A program made the position numbers and the translations under genes. A stretch of DNA of 64,000 nt from Coniella vitis. Its lineage: Eukaryota > Ascomycota > Sordariomycetes > Diaporthales > Schizoparmaceae. The notes beneath the pieces are model-generated. The model worked only from the letters and a program-made list of their open reading frames with translations. It searched no databases and had not been told where the DNA came from. Of the stretch, positions 33,698-44,286 are shown piece after piece. The stretch is from assembly GCA_011317545.1 (NCBI GenBank), contig WUJK01000008.1, positions 1,736,001 through 1,800,000 on the forward strand. Direction: 5' to 3'. The first letter of the stretch is position 1. Each line of letters starts with the position of its first letter.

Positions 33698-35254
33698 CTA
33701 CATCGCGGAGCCGGTGAGCAAAGACCGCGTAGCTGGGTCCATGTCACTGATTGACATGTCCATGCCCCTCGATTCCATCGCATCCATACGCGCCTCAACC
33801 TGTTGCATTCTGCTGTCTAGCATTCCCGGTGCACCCATCATGGGAACACGGTTGTTAACCATGTGGTTTTGATGGTTCTGCTGTTGTTGCTGCTGCTGTT
33901 GTTGCTGTTGCTGCTGGTGCTGGTTCTGCTGATTCTGCTCGAAGACGTCGAGGCGCTTCTCGAGGCTCTCAAGACGGCTCTCGAGCCGACCAAAACCCTG
34001 AGATGTTTCGTGAGACAAACGATCGATCTTGTGAACCAAGCTGCGAAGGCTCTGTGCCACAGGGTTGTTCTCCTGTCCGGGAGCTGCGGTAGGCACGCGG
34101 GGTTCATGGTTGTGGCGCGCTTCCTGAACAACAAAACGCCATTGGTTGCCCAGCTGTACTTCGCAGACAGCCTTACCGCGCCACGGGCAGTCCACTTTCC
34201 GCGTGCTGGGGTTTCGCTTCTTTGCTGTGCTGCTGTATTTAACACCTCCACGGTCACAGACCAGATCAAAGCGGGTCGGCTTTCCTTCCCGATAATTGCT
34301 CGATCGGAGCTTCACGACGCCATATCCTTGGTCCTTAGCTACTCGCTGCACGGCGGTAAGAAGATCTTCAAAGGTGCGGTAAATGCCCTCTGGAGGAGGT
34401 GCCAATGCGGGCGCAGGAGATTGAGGCATGGCCGATGATGAACTCCTAGCTGCGCTTGAGGGTCCTGCCAGGCTCCAGTTCTGAGGTGTCTGGGGTGGGG
34501 CTGGCTGCTTGGATGAAGCCACGTTGGAGGTCGGTTGGGACGACTGCTGGTTCTGGGGCGGGGGAGGCGTAGGTACGGACGCGGATGGAGCCGGCGAGGG
34601 GAGATTTGTCTGTAGCAAACCGAGTCGGTCAGAGTTCGAAGCAGACGAGCCGGCAGAAGCGTGCTGTGAGTGTTGCTGTTGTCTTTGCTGATCGTTGAGC
34701 TTCCGCTTCTTGGTCTGTCGCGACTGGGATTGGGATTGAGTTTGCTGGGAATTGACCGCTGTAGACTGCTGCTGCTGAGCTTGCTGCTGTTGCTGTTGCT
34801 GCTGCTGCTGCTGTTGTTGTTGCTGCTGCTGCGCTTGCTGCTGCTGAGCTTGCTGCTGCGAGATGGATGCCGAGGGAGCCGCTTGGTTTGGAGCAGGTAG
34901 GGAGACAGGCACGGTGACAGGCGTAGGAGCAGGAATCGGGATGGTAGATTGAGGTCTGGATGGAGGCACGACCTGTTGTTGGGGTGGGACAGTGGCGGTG
35001 GCAGTCACAGAGGGCGGCGGAGGAACCGTCTGCCAGCTATGATGCCCATAGCCTCCTGCGACGGCAGTATGATGAGGTTGCGCAGGGCCTTGAGTGAAGG
35101 GATGCGAGGGGTGCTGATGCTGCGTATGGGTGTGGTGTTGATGCTGGTGCGGATGGTGGTATGAGGAAGCCTGAACAGTGCCAACTGGAACTGTGTGGTC
35201 GTCCTGAGCAATGCTTGATACGCTGTCATCGGCCCAGCCAATCATACGGTCCAT
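33698..35254 (-). CDS. glutamine-rich putative transcription factor with FAR1-type DNA-binding domain
   Basis: Single long exon; 518 residues from the ATG at 35254. The N-terminal half is low complexity: a His-rich segment (QHQHHTHTQHQHPSHPF), then Pro/Ser/Gln tracts and a Gln run encoded at 34767-34858. A FAR1/WRKY-like zinc-finger domain follows, with GYGVVKLRSSNYREGK, FDLVCDRGG, VDCPWRGKAV and the closing HNHEP; the presumed Cys2-His2 ligands are all present. A coiled-coil segment (LESRLESLEKRLDVFEQ), a second Gln run and MDMSISDMDPATRSLL at the C-terminus complete it. The frame stays open beyond 35254 to about 35480 without an ATG, so an upstream exon is possible. Target genes are unknown. 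Confidence 0.78.
   Translation of the reverse strand: MDRMIGWADDSVSSIAQDDHTVPVGTVQASSYHHPHQHQHHTHTQHQHPSHPFTQGPAQPHHTAVAGGYGHHSWQTVPPPPSVTATATVPPQQQVVPPSRPQSTIPIPAPTPVTVPVSLPAPNQAAPSASISQQQAQQQQAQQQQQQQQQQQQQQQQQAQQQQSTAVNSQQTQSQSQSRQTKKRKLNDQQRQQQHSQHASAGSSASNSDRLGLLQTNLPSPAPSASVPTPPPPQNQQSSQPTSNVASSKQPAPPQTPQNWSLAGPSSAARSSSSAMPQSPAPALAPPPEGIYRTFEDLLTAVQRVAKDQGYGVVKLRSSNYREGKPTRFDLVCDRGGVKYSSTAKKRNPSTRKVDCPWRGKAVCEVQLGNQWRFVVQEARHNHEPRVPTAAPGQENNPVAQSLRSLVHKIDRLSHETSQGFGRLESRLESLEKRLDVFEQNQQNQHQQQQQQQQQQQQQNHQNHMVNNRVPMMGAPGMLDSRMQQVEARMDAMESRGMDMSISDMDPATRSLLTGSAM
34767..34858 (-). repeat. CAG/CAA polyglutamine tract in the FAR1-like gene
   Basis: Mixed CAG and CAA codons encode a nearly pure Gln run broken by a few Ala codons. 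A second, shorter tract lies at about 33878-33935 after the coiled coil. Such tracts often vary in length between isolates. Confidence 0.85.
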
Positions 35255-35952
35255 TGCGAACCCTCGCGTGGAGAGGAGTGGACCTATCAAATTGTGCGGT
35301 GCAAGCGGCAATTGGTCGAGCCCGGCAGGACGGCTGAGCAAATCAGGCCCTTGGACAGAGTGTTTTCGTGGCCCTCCGTATGTCAAGAAAGAGAAACCAC
35401 GGTGAGGAAAGTCGGGTTTCTCGTCGTCTGTCGGCACAACGGGTGCTACAGCCTGCGTCGCCTTTATGCAGGACGTTTCCGATTGCTGCTAAGGCTGCTA
35501 AGGCTGCTATGAGGAAGACTGAAAAAAAAAAATGGCAAACCGAGAGCCTGGTGTCACGGTGCTGTTGGGGTCTCGGCGCGTCGAGTCCGTAAGAGTCGAC
35601 TTTTGGCTTGGAAGCTTGGGAAAGATTGGAGAATACTGAACAGTCCAGGAAAACTTAGCGCTCGTTATCACGTGTGATAAGCGCCATTTTGCCTATCAGT
35701 CAACGCCCCACTGTTTTATGATGGGCCTGTGCGCCCCAAGCCCCCAGCGACATTCCAATACAACACAGTACAATCGGCAAATGCAACCTCGGGCTCGGCA
35801 TGTGAATTCAACAACGCTGTGCTACTCAGCCTGTCCAGCATCGCCAACGCAAACGGGCCATCACCGTTTCTGCCACCGATCCACTGCATCCGCTCCCATC
35901 AAGCTGCTCGCTGCCACGTGTCGAGCGAGTCGTGATCCATCGGGTGAACATA
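35255..35952. promoter_or_regulatory. divergent region between the FAR1-like gene and a small gene
   Basis: 698 bp between start codons facing apart. The part next to 35254 stays in an open frame with the FAR1-like gene and may be coding through an unseen 5' exon. GCTGCTAAG is repeated near 35484-35510. No operator was recognised. Confidence 0.5.
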
Positions 35953-36427
35953 ATGAACAGCGCAGGCGACAAGCAGCCAGCAAATGCCGACTCATGGGAT
36001 GAGGCTGCTATAGAACAAGCTTTGAAGGACCTCAGCAATCTACACTATCGCGTGAGACAAACCTCATGAAAATAGGGACTGAGCAATAGACGCGTGCTTA
36101 CGCTATCATGCTCCAGGTCCGCCAGATGCGCTTGACTGTTCCCAAAATGAGCGAGCGCGTGTGCGCATCACGCAACACGGGTATGTTGAGCGCTGATTTG
36201 GAAAGGCCTATTAAAGTGGCATGGCAACTGACGGCTTCCCTCCAGGAGAAATCCGAGAAGCTATCAGTGATGCGCGCAAAGAGATCGATGACCTCAAACA
36301 GATCATGACAAATCCAGAGCATCAGAAGATATTTGAGCGCACTCAGCAGAGCCGGCAAGACGATCCCAAAGGCATCAAACCCTGGGACGCGAAAGACGAA
36401 CCACACTGGTATGTTGCGGGTGTGTGA
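35953..36427 (+). CDS. unrecognised small helical protein, three exons
   Basis: Not recognised. Exons 35953-36051, 36117-36180 and 36246-36427 join in phase to 114 residues. The introns are 65 bp each, with GTGAGA and GTATGT donors and CAG acceptors. The N-terminal part (DSWDEAAIEQALKDLSNLHY) and the third exon (EIREAISDARKEIDDLKQIM) look like amphipathic helices. They are joined by a basic stretch, RQMRLTVPKMSERV. Near the end comes GIKPWDAKDEPHWYV. Support is the consistent frame across two well-formed introns and helix-like composition, not homology. A GTATGT within the last codons leaves open a fourth exon. It is divergent from the FAR1-like gene. Confidence 0.6.
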
Positions 36428-37499
36428 GCAAGCCCCTGTGCCTCCGGCAGCCGTAAAGGGGTTACAAGCAATAGCCATGTTGAGATGCCACTATTTGAGT
36501 TCGGCATACCTACAATAGTAGAGCTGCTAGCTCTTGCGATTTATTCTGCCGATGCTCTGTTGTGCGCAATTTGGAGCGGTTGGCCGGGTTGCGTAGGAGG
36601 CGAACTCCCACAAGCAACCAGATGCCAAGCGGTTGTTAAAAGCCGCGTCTGGTTGACTCGCCACTATGGTACTGTTTCCTCGGTGTGATGATGCAAGCCT
36701 TGGGCCATTGCTATGAGATATCAAAGACAGCCCAAGCTGTGCCGCGCGGCTGTGTAACTCTGAGGTCATATGTATTTCTATCATCACATTCCAGCAGGGA
36801 AACGGATACTGTTGGGGATACCCTGCACAGTCTTGAACTACTGCTCCTTACAAGCCTCTAATGATGGGATGGCATGGTAGAGTTACCCATGAATGTACCT
36901 TGACTGTTGAGCCTCCAGGGCTTGCGGGATGAGCCGGCTCCGCTGCAATAAGAATACCGCGTTAGCAAACAGTGAGCAGATCTAACCCAACCGTGTGACC
37001 TTCTCGTATTTTAAAACGAGTCTCCAATCTTGGGTGTGAAGTGCATGTACAGCGAATTAACAGTATGTTAGGAAGAGGTCTGATATTACTCGGTTCAGAG
37101 CTATTGGTCTGTCAACTTTCGATATATTGTTCCAGCTGCCAGGGCTGGGGGAAAGAAAGAAAAAAAGAAGAAAAGAACAGAAAAAAACACCATTCACGGA
37201 TAATAGATTGCTTTGCAGATACAACCTTGAAGTGTTATATACGGGGCTTGCTGGCTCGGTTATAACCACGGCTTTGGGGTGCATTTAGCCCACCTTGGTC
37301 AGCGAGGGGTGAGCCACAGTCCACCAAAGACCGGTGCAGCTAGAGGCCCGTGCACACACGCTCCAGCCACAGCGCACTTCTCGAAAAATTACTCCAACAC
37401 CGAACGCAAAACCAATCCACCTCCAACCTCGCCCGCGAAAAGAAGGAATCCACGTCTGGCCAGTCAATCTTTCAAGACAACCCACGCCAAAAAGTCAAA
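36428..37499. other. intergenic upstream of eL34
   Basis: About 1.07 kb. The part before 37500 should carry the eL34 promoter. A purine-rich A/G run lies at about 37148-37190. Short frames are not supported. Confidence 0.55.
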
Positions 37500-38287
37500 A
37501 TGCCTGGCAACCGTGTCACTTACCGCCGCCGTAACGGGTGAGAATTTTCCCCGACCCCCAGCGACAACGATTTTGGTCAAAAAAACAAAAGACGGACTTG
37601 AATGATGGAAATGGGACCCGCAATACTGACTGAAGTTCTCCCCGGCCAGCTACAACACCACCTCCAACCGGACCCGTATCGTCAAGACGCCCGGTGGCGA
37701 GCTGCGTATTCTGCACATCAAGAAGCGTGGTACTGCTCCCAAGTGCGGTGACTGCGGTAACAAGCTGCCTGGCGTAAGTTTAGCCCCTCGGATTCATAGA
37801 ATTTTTGGACGCATCGACACAACACCGGCACTGGAAGCGGTTTGAGATCAATCGATTTCGACGACGAACGAGTTCACAAGCATCATTGAAATTCGACAAG
37901 AAGACGACACACAGTTGCATCGACTGTGAATGATGGAAAGCCACTTGTTCCACATGCACAGCACAAATACGACGATCGCCTACACGAAGTAATCATTGAT
38001 CAAGAATCGTAATCCAAGGCTGGTTGAGGAGTGGTTGCTCAAATACGCTACCAAGGGATGTGGTATACTCGGCAATGGCTAACATATACGACTTCTAGAT
38101 TCCCGCTCTCCGCCCCCGCGAGTACGCTCAGATTTCCAAGCCCAAGAAGACCGTCCAGCGCGCATACGGTGGCTCGAGATGCGGTAACTGCGTTCGTGAC
38201 CGCATCGTCCGTGCCTTCCTGATCGAGGAGCAGAAGATCGTTAAGAAGGTGCTGAAGGAGCAGAGCCAGAACGAGAAGAAGAAATAA
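37500..38287 (+). CDS. RPL34: 60S ribosomal protein eL34
   Basis: Cytosolic large-subunit ribosomal protein. Exons 37500-37537, 37650-37773 and 38099-38287 give 116 residues, the usual size. The start MPGNRVTYRRRNGYNTTSN is re-formed across intron 1. Then come VKTPGGELRILHIKKRG, the zinc-binding CGDCGNKLPG, and in exon 3 PALRPREYAQISKPKKTVQ, RAYGGSRCGNCVRDRIVRAF and a Lys-rich end. The two CxxC pairs form the expected zinc site. Intron 2 is 325 bp, long for this window; I looked for snoRNA boxes in it and found no convincing pair. Confidence 0.96.
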
Positions 38288-39089
38288 ATGGCTGGCACGA
38301 CAATAGGAGGGTTCCTCAACTAGGGTAGATTCCGTGTCACGGAGTCAGGCACGGCATGGCGGATTTGGACGGTCTCAATCATTTCATCTGCTCAGGTGCT
38401 CCTTGTGACCAAGGGAGTGGGAAAATGGCTGCATCATGAATTCAAAATCAAGACAGCACACATAAAAGGGGCGTCACACAATCCGTTATTTCTCTGTTCT
38501 TAGGGCTTGCTTTCGCAATGGAGCGTCTTGATGATCGCAATGGGAATGACCATCGAGTCGTGAAAAGATACAGAAACACCACATCGAGTTCTCGCAGTCC
38601 GATGTGCGTGACAGTCATGACAATTGCTTTGTCGAGCTCGGAGGACGTATGCAATCAGAAATCTGATCCGGTCCTGGGAGGCGGTAGTGACTGGCAGGTT
38701 AGCAAGATTTAATGGCCGCCAAGCACAAATCTGTACTGCCCGGATTCACGATACTGCTTGCACACATGTGAGATTTGCTATGGTGAGTATGATCCTGCGT
38801 AGATGTTCAGTTGGCTTCGTTGAATGCTATATATCAGACCGTCATTACATATTGGAGCCCTTTGCAGTTCTTGTTATCATGGCCTACGAATTCGCCGCCA
38901 ATGGGTTGCTTCCGATTTTTGGGTGGGGGGTCAGGGTGCTGGGTGCCTCCCCGGCGGCAGGCTAGCTCGGCCATGACGTGCAGCAGAATTTCGAGGTCGT
39001 AACTTCTCTCTTCCAAGAGTTCACCTCAAGTCGTCGAGGCTTGAACCACCCAACATGAAAAGCTGCGACCATAAGACATCATCTCGCCC
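38288..39089. other. intergenic between eL34 and the NDUFAF3-like gene
   Basis: About 800 bp between two plus-strand genes. It holds the eL34 3' end and the next promoter. Nothing else was recognised. Confidence 0.55.
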
Positions 39090-39878
39090 ATGATGGCTTC
39101 AGCGATTTGTTCAAGAGTAGTGCTGCACCGCACCGCGAGAGCTTGCCAACCTTTGGCCCGAGCCGCGCTGTCTGGCCCACTTGTAAAGCCCTCGACAGCT
39201 ACTCTCAACCGACATGCTTTGCCACCATTTTCGCTATCATCACAATGCGCTCCATTTCATATCTCCCTCGCGCAGCGTTCCAGGCGCGCTCATAACGATG
39301 AGGTGATACCCGAGGGGCCCCCTACGACCGATTTCAGCCGGATGGATATCCTGGGCCAAGCGCCGGTACCGTCAACGTCGGTCGATATATGTTCCTCGGA
39401 CGGATTCAAGCTCGACAGTGGTGTATCTATCTACCACGGCCAGGGCGTAATATTGGCTGGAGGCGAAGCTTTTGAGTGGGCGCCATGGGGAGAAGACATG
39501 CGCCTTGTCAATGCTAAGGGTCAATGGGAGGTCAAGAAGGAAGCATTTGGCTTACTGGATCTCCTTTGGCCTCGACCGGGTCTGTAGAAACTCCTTTGTC
39601 TTCTGGCTCGAGTGCTCAAAGTGTTGGTACATCGAAGGCTGACATTTACAATACCTACAGACCTACTGATACTTGGCCTGGGCCCCGAAATGAGGCCGTT
39701 GAGTCCGGCAACAAGGAGCTGCCTTAGCAGCCTCGGTCTACGCGTCGAAGTTCTAGATACGCGAAATGCGGCATCACAATTTAACATGCTGGCTACGGAA
39801 CGAGGTGTTGACGATGTCGCTGCAGCTCTAATACCCATCGGTTGGAAGGAAGGCGTAGGGGCAAACAGATTCGACTAG
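39090..39878 (+). CDS. NDUFAF3/Mth938-domain protein, putative mitochondrial complex I assembly factor
   Basis: Members of this family (DUF498/Mth938) include human NDUFAF3, which assists assembly of respiratory complex I. Exons 39090-39579 and 39661-39878 (81-bp intron) give 235 residues. The first ~65 residues are rich in Arg, Ala and Ser, with no acidic residue until the HNDEV stretch, as expected for mitochondrial import. The domain begins at TDFSRMDILG and includes YHGQGVILAGGEAFEWAP. It is completed across the splice as LLWPRPDLLILGLGPEM and continues with VEVLDTRNAASQFNMLATER and ALIPIGW. The splice adds one base of an Asp codon on the left. The family call is firm; the complex I role comes from the animal protein. 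Confidence 0.88.
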
Positions 39879-40991
39879 AGCACAGAAAGTGACGCTCGAG
39901 ACAGAACATAAGTCTAGAATGATCGTCGTGGGAGCAAAGCAGGTTGCCGGTGCCTTTGGTCAAGGAGGAGAAGCAGAAGTGTCCATGACTACAAGTGGAG
40001 TCACCAACAAAGCCGCACAAGCAGCGCCTGAAAGGTCGCACTGGTTCTGCAATGAGCAAATCACTGGTTCACAGCAAATTCTGCCGGTTTAGACCCGTAC
40101 GAGGTAGACACATGTCAGATCGGTATAAACATTCAAATTCGCTCAATACGAGCAGTGTGGCAGGCGTCATGTCCAATGGCGCCAAGGCCCAGAACGCACG
40201 TTGTGTGATTTGAGCTCAGTGAGTGGCCCTGTAGCGCAGCATTGGGCCACTATGTCATCGCTCCCTCAGCGGCCGAACGCCCGCTATTTCGTAGGCCAGG
40301 GCTGCCAGGACAGAACTTTCCCGTCCGCTGATGCTTCAAACCTCCTCCCAAGTCTGCTTGGCGAACGTTAAGAGAAGTCGCGACCAAGTCCAGCAACGTT
40401 CCCTGCCACCCCTGCTGGACTTGCTGGGTCCCTTCTTTGCCTTATTTGGGTGCTTGATGAGCTGCAAGCTAGGCAAAAGCCCCCATAAAGCCGATCTCTT
40501 GTGTGCGCCAGGCTTGATCCCAGATTCGTGGGCATCAGGCATTCGTTGATCTGATTTGGCTACACGACAATCTTTTTGCCTCACCGGCATCCGCAAAGTT
40601 GCAATCGCTGGACGGTTTTCGTGTGGCCAGACCAAAAAAAGAAACTTTCCAACTGCTTGAGAAAGCCATTGTTTAGGCTTGCTATCGGGTGTCTACGCTT
40701 AAGCCGCCATTCATCTTATGAGCAAAATTTGGCACTCTCCATTACTCATTCGGACGCTGCTTCATCAAGGTCCAGGTTGTTGTGGTGGGTCCTTACACAG
40801 CCTGAATCTCGGCCTCATTATTTGCACTTTCAGTGCGTGACGAGGCGTCAGTCAAGGCACTCGATCAACCAGATAAGCAAAATTCATAGCCGACCATCAC
40901 GATATCCAACGGCGTCTAGGCTGCGACAACGCCTGCCCAACCCTGTGCCTAGTCCTTTTCTATATATTGCAGGACGAATCCAGGTTGCGAC
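39879..40991. other. intergenic between the NDUFAF3-like gene and the hydrolase-phosphatase gene
   Basis: About 1.1 kb between two plus-strand genes. It should contain the promoter of the fusion gene. Short frames only; no tRNA-like B box was found. Confidence 0.55.
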
Positions 40992-43147
40992 ATGGCGGGG
41001 GCTGTGGAAGACTCGCTTCTGGGCAATACCACCGCCCGCAGGCTTATTGCCAATTCAGCATACAAGTTCCGAACTTTGACCAAGTCATCCGCGTCTCGGA
41101 TAGCGGCTGTGTCTCTAGCAACTGCAACTGCTGTGGTGCTGACAGTCTGGTTCTGGAAGCGCATGGTTGAGTCTTCATACAGAGTCATGGCAAGGAGTTC
41201 ACAGGCTCGAGATTCGATGGCGACGTTCGAGAGCCACGGTACGCCCCGGTGTTGTTTCTTCCTTTATGGGAGTCACGAATATAACATCTGACATATTGTG
41301 TAGATCCCCAGGCCACCGATCCTGATCTTCTCAGAAACAACTCGAACATCAAATCTTTCACCACGAGCCGCTTCACTTATCCTGCGGTGCGAGTGTTCTA
41401 TAAACCACACGCGCGCTTCGACGAACTGCCCAAGGATCCAGCACCTTTACCTCTTTTGGTATTTATCCATGGCCTCGGTGGCTCGGTTGCCCAATTCCAC
41501 CCTTTGTTGAACAGTCTAACACACAACTCGTCATGTCTGGCTGTGGATCTTCCCGGTTGTGGCGTCTCGGAACTTTCGCCAACAACGTGGGATGCCTATA
41601 CGAACGAAGCATTAACAGAGTTGTTGGATGTCATTATCAACGCCTATCGGGACAAGACCGCCGGTCAGGGTGTTGTGCTTATCAGCCACAGCATGGGCTG
41701 CTCTCTTTCTGCGCGGTTAGCATCGCCACGCGCAAGCAAAGTGGCTGATCATGTCATGGCGCTTATTGCTATCTGCCCACCTGCTGGTCCGCCGACAGCA
41801 GAGCAAGTCAGTACCTTCAGAAAACTACTTTGGATCCCAACGCCAGTCTTTGACCTATGGCGATCTTGGGATGCTCGCGGTGGTATTGAGAGCGCGAGTG
41901 TGAGAAGGTTCGTAGGGGATGATGCAGATGTTGAATCGAAGCGGCTGCAGAAACGATTCAACCGTCAGAGTAGGACACCAACTTGGCGCAGGATGGCATG
42001 GGGCAGCCTTCCTAGATATGAAAACGGTACCCCAAGAGGAGGCGTTGCGGGGCAGGAGGTATGGGCCACCCTCAATATCCCAGTGTTCTTAATCGGAGGT
42101 GGGAAAGACCGCATCACACCACCAAAGGAAGTTGAGAGGATCGCCGCGTACCTCAAAGCCGATATCTCAACACCTGAAAATGTCGTATTGGGCTACCACC
42201 AGCCGATAGTGGACGCGGCTGCTCCAGTGGATACGTCTGTAGACATTGTGAAGTCGGTTGAGCACATCACGGACATTACAGAGGAGGACTTTCTGCGAGA
42301 GAAGAAGCACATGACCGACAGCGGCGAGGATGACGCGCAAGAAGATCCAACCACCCCGCACGAAGCCTCGGCCTCAACCGTGGGCATCCCACCGCAGCCC
42401 TTGCATCCAGAAAAGGTTGTCAAGACCATCGTGATTCCACACGGTACCCACGCCTTGGTCTACACGCAAGACTGCTCGCACATCCTCGCGTCTATTATTG
42501 CCGACTTTCTCTCCCAGCATGTTACCAACCGTCTCTCTCGCAGCTGGCAGCTACAGTACCTAAACAAGGAGGGCAAGTGGGAACTCAAGAACTTGGCCAA
42601 GTGGCAAGGTGTCCAGCCCGTATCAAAGTCAATAGCCGGTGTCTTTCGCGCCATGAAGACCATGCGCGAGGTGGATGAGGACCATTCACCGGCAAAATTC
42701 GTCGATAAATGGGGTAAAGTTGTAAAGGACGTCATCGACATCTCCAAGGACACGCCTATCTACGACCCAGCCGGCTTGGAAAGAGCAGGCGTGCGCTATC
42801 ACAAGTTCCCGACAGTGTCTAAGATACCCCCTACGGACGCAGAAGTCGACAAGTTCATCGCGCTCGTAGATAGGCTGCGCAAGGAGCAAGCAACGCGAGC
42901 GGAACAGGAGCACTGGGATTCAAACTCTGAGCACGCGGTCGGCGTGCATTGTCACTACGGGTATAATCGGACGGGATACTTTATCGTGTGTTACTTGATT
43001 GAGCGGTGCGGTTATGGCGTGCAGCAGGCTATTGATGCTTTTGCAACAGCGCGGCCGAAGGGAATTCGCCATTCGCACTTCAAGGACCAGTTGTTTGTGC
43101 GGTATTCAGGACTTAATAGGCAGCGAGCGGCGCAAGACTCTTCTTGA
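40992..43147 (+). CDS. alpha/beta hydrolase fused to a PIR1/capping-triphosphatase-like phosphatase
   Basis: Two enzyme domains in one 696-residue chain. Exons 40992-41238 and 41304-43147 (65-bp intron). A membrane span lies at about 37-55. The hydrolase has the oxyanion loop HGLGGS (138-143), nucleophile elbow SHSMG with Ser212, acid Asp351 in GGGKDRITPP, and His465 in IPHGTHALVY, so the triad is complete. After a spacer comes a cysteine phosphatase domain with VHCHYGYNRTG (Cys632, Arg638; C-x5-R). Its flanks (DVIDISKDTPIYDP, GVRYHKF, DAFATARPKGI) resemble the PIR1/DUSP11 and mRNA 5'-triphosphatase class more than classical tyrosine phosphatases. Substrates of both halves are unknown. No gap in the frame suggests an artefactual join. 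Confidence 0.85.
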
Positions 43148-44286
43148 GCAGATTGGCCCGTATGGCAAGTAACGCTTGCGAGGCATATCTCATTTGTTTC
43201 GCGATTCATCATCCTTCTTCTTTTTGATCTTATTGGTGAGATCTTTGGTTGTCTTCGGCTGTCTTCTATACCTCTACAGTAGCTTTTCATTTTCTTTAGA
43301 GGTGTTCTGAGGAATCTTGGAGGCTGTGGACTTTTCTTACTGGGCGTCCGGAATCCGGCTGGATTTGGACAGATGACAAAGTTGTTCTTATTCATTTCGG
43401 CCTTCATGACGTTAGGGTAGCGATCACAATATGATCTGGAAATCACTATATCTCCGCTGTTGTGCATTGATCTATGTACTTTGCCATCCGCTCTAGACTG
43501 GTTTGCTAGAGCCATTCTAGTTGAAGTATTTCATAAATGCTTGGCATTATGTCCAGGGTCCCTCCTACAAGCACCACCAGTGTGAATTGCACCATTTGAC
43601 CACGTAACTTAAAACTTCTCAAGACGAAATACATACTATTCCCGGGTTGAGTAAACAAATGGCATGACTGTACCCCTACTTCTTGTCGTCCTTCACCCAC
43701 TTTTCCAGCGGGCTGAAACCCGACGGGTTTGAGATTTTCAATCGGGCTACAACTTGCCGAAACATGTGAAGCGGGCCTGAGAATGGGAATGGCTTCATGG
43801 TCGGGGTGGCGGCACGTCTCAAATCAGAAAACATGCACGATTTAACATAAAACTTGAGCATAGGTGTCCTTTTCGTCTAGCTCTGCTTTTTGTTGGGTTT
43901 TCCTGCACCCTCGTGATTATGCAAAACAGCTCGTCACAGTTTACAGCTTAGTCAATTCAGGTTATCACCGCAATTTCTTATCATTTCACGTGTGAATAGC
44001 AGCCTTATCAAGCGAGGTTGAGGGTTCAGAGAAAAATGAAAATCCAGTGTTTCCAAAGAACATCAGAACACCTAATGCTCGTCCGCTAGAAGTGCTATCT
44101 TTTACAATATAATCGCCATAGCAACATGATTGCAACAGCGAATGCAAGTCCAAATGCTCATAAATATACTTTTCGTCCGGAAATAGCCAGTAAATATTAC
44201 AATTGTCATCAGGTCATGAGAACGCGTGTTCTTGCTAGGGGTATATATGTGGTTGTGTCACCACTTGGCGGTATATGCATGCTCAC
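43148..44286. other. intergenic between the hydrolase-phosphatase gene and NoxR
   Basis: About 1.1 kb between convergent genes. It contains one minus-strand frame of 61 codons at 43676-43861, listed separately, and otherwise AT-rich DNA that should include both 3' untranslated regions. The unspliced NoxR frame runs down to 44258 only by reading through its last intron. Confidence 0.5.
43676..43861 (-). CDS. candidate small protein, unrecognised
   Basis: Possible gene of 61 residues, or 52 from a second ATG. The middle and end are basic and orderly: PFPFSGPLHMFRQVVARLKI and then SGFSPLEKWVKDDKK. This composition recalls small mitochondrial proteins, but I recognise no family. It sits alone between convergent genes and has no visible intron. 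It could equally be a chance frame in the NoxR 3' flank. Confidence 0.3.
   Translation of the reverse strand: MLKFYVKSCMFSDLRRAATPTMKPFPFSGPLHMFRQVVARLKISNPSGFSPLEKWVKDDKK

Noticed and set aside
37774..38098. Possible intronic snoRNA in eL34 intron 2
   Set aside because: A box-C-like ATGATGG occurs near 37930, but no matching CTGA box and terminal stem were found at the right distance.
44258..44286. Stop codon of NoxR at 44258
   Set aside because: Reached only by reading through the last intron; the spliced ending at 44287 matches the expected short tail after the PB1 domain.
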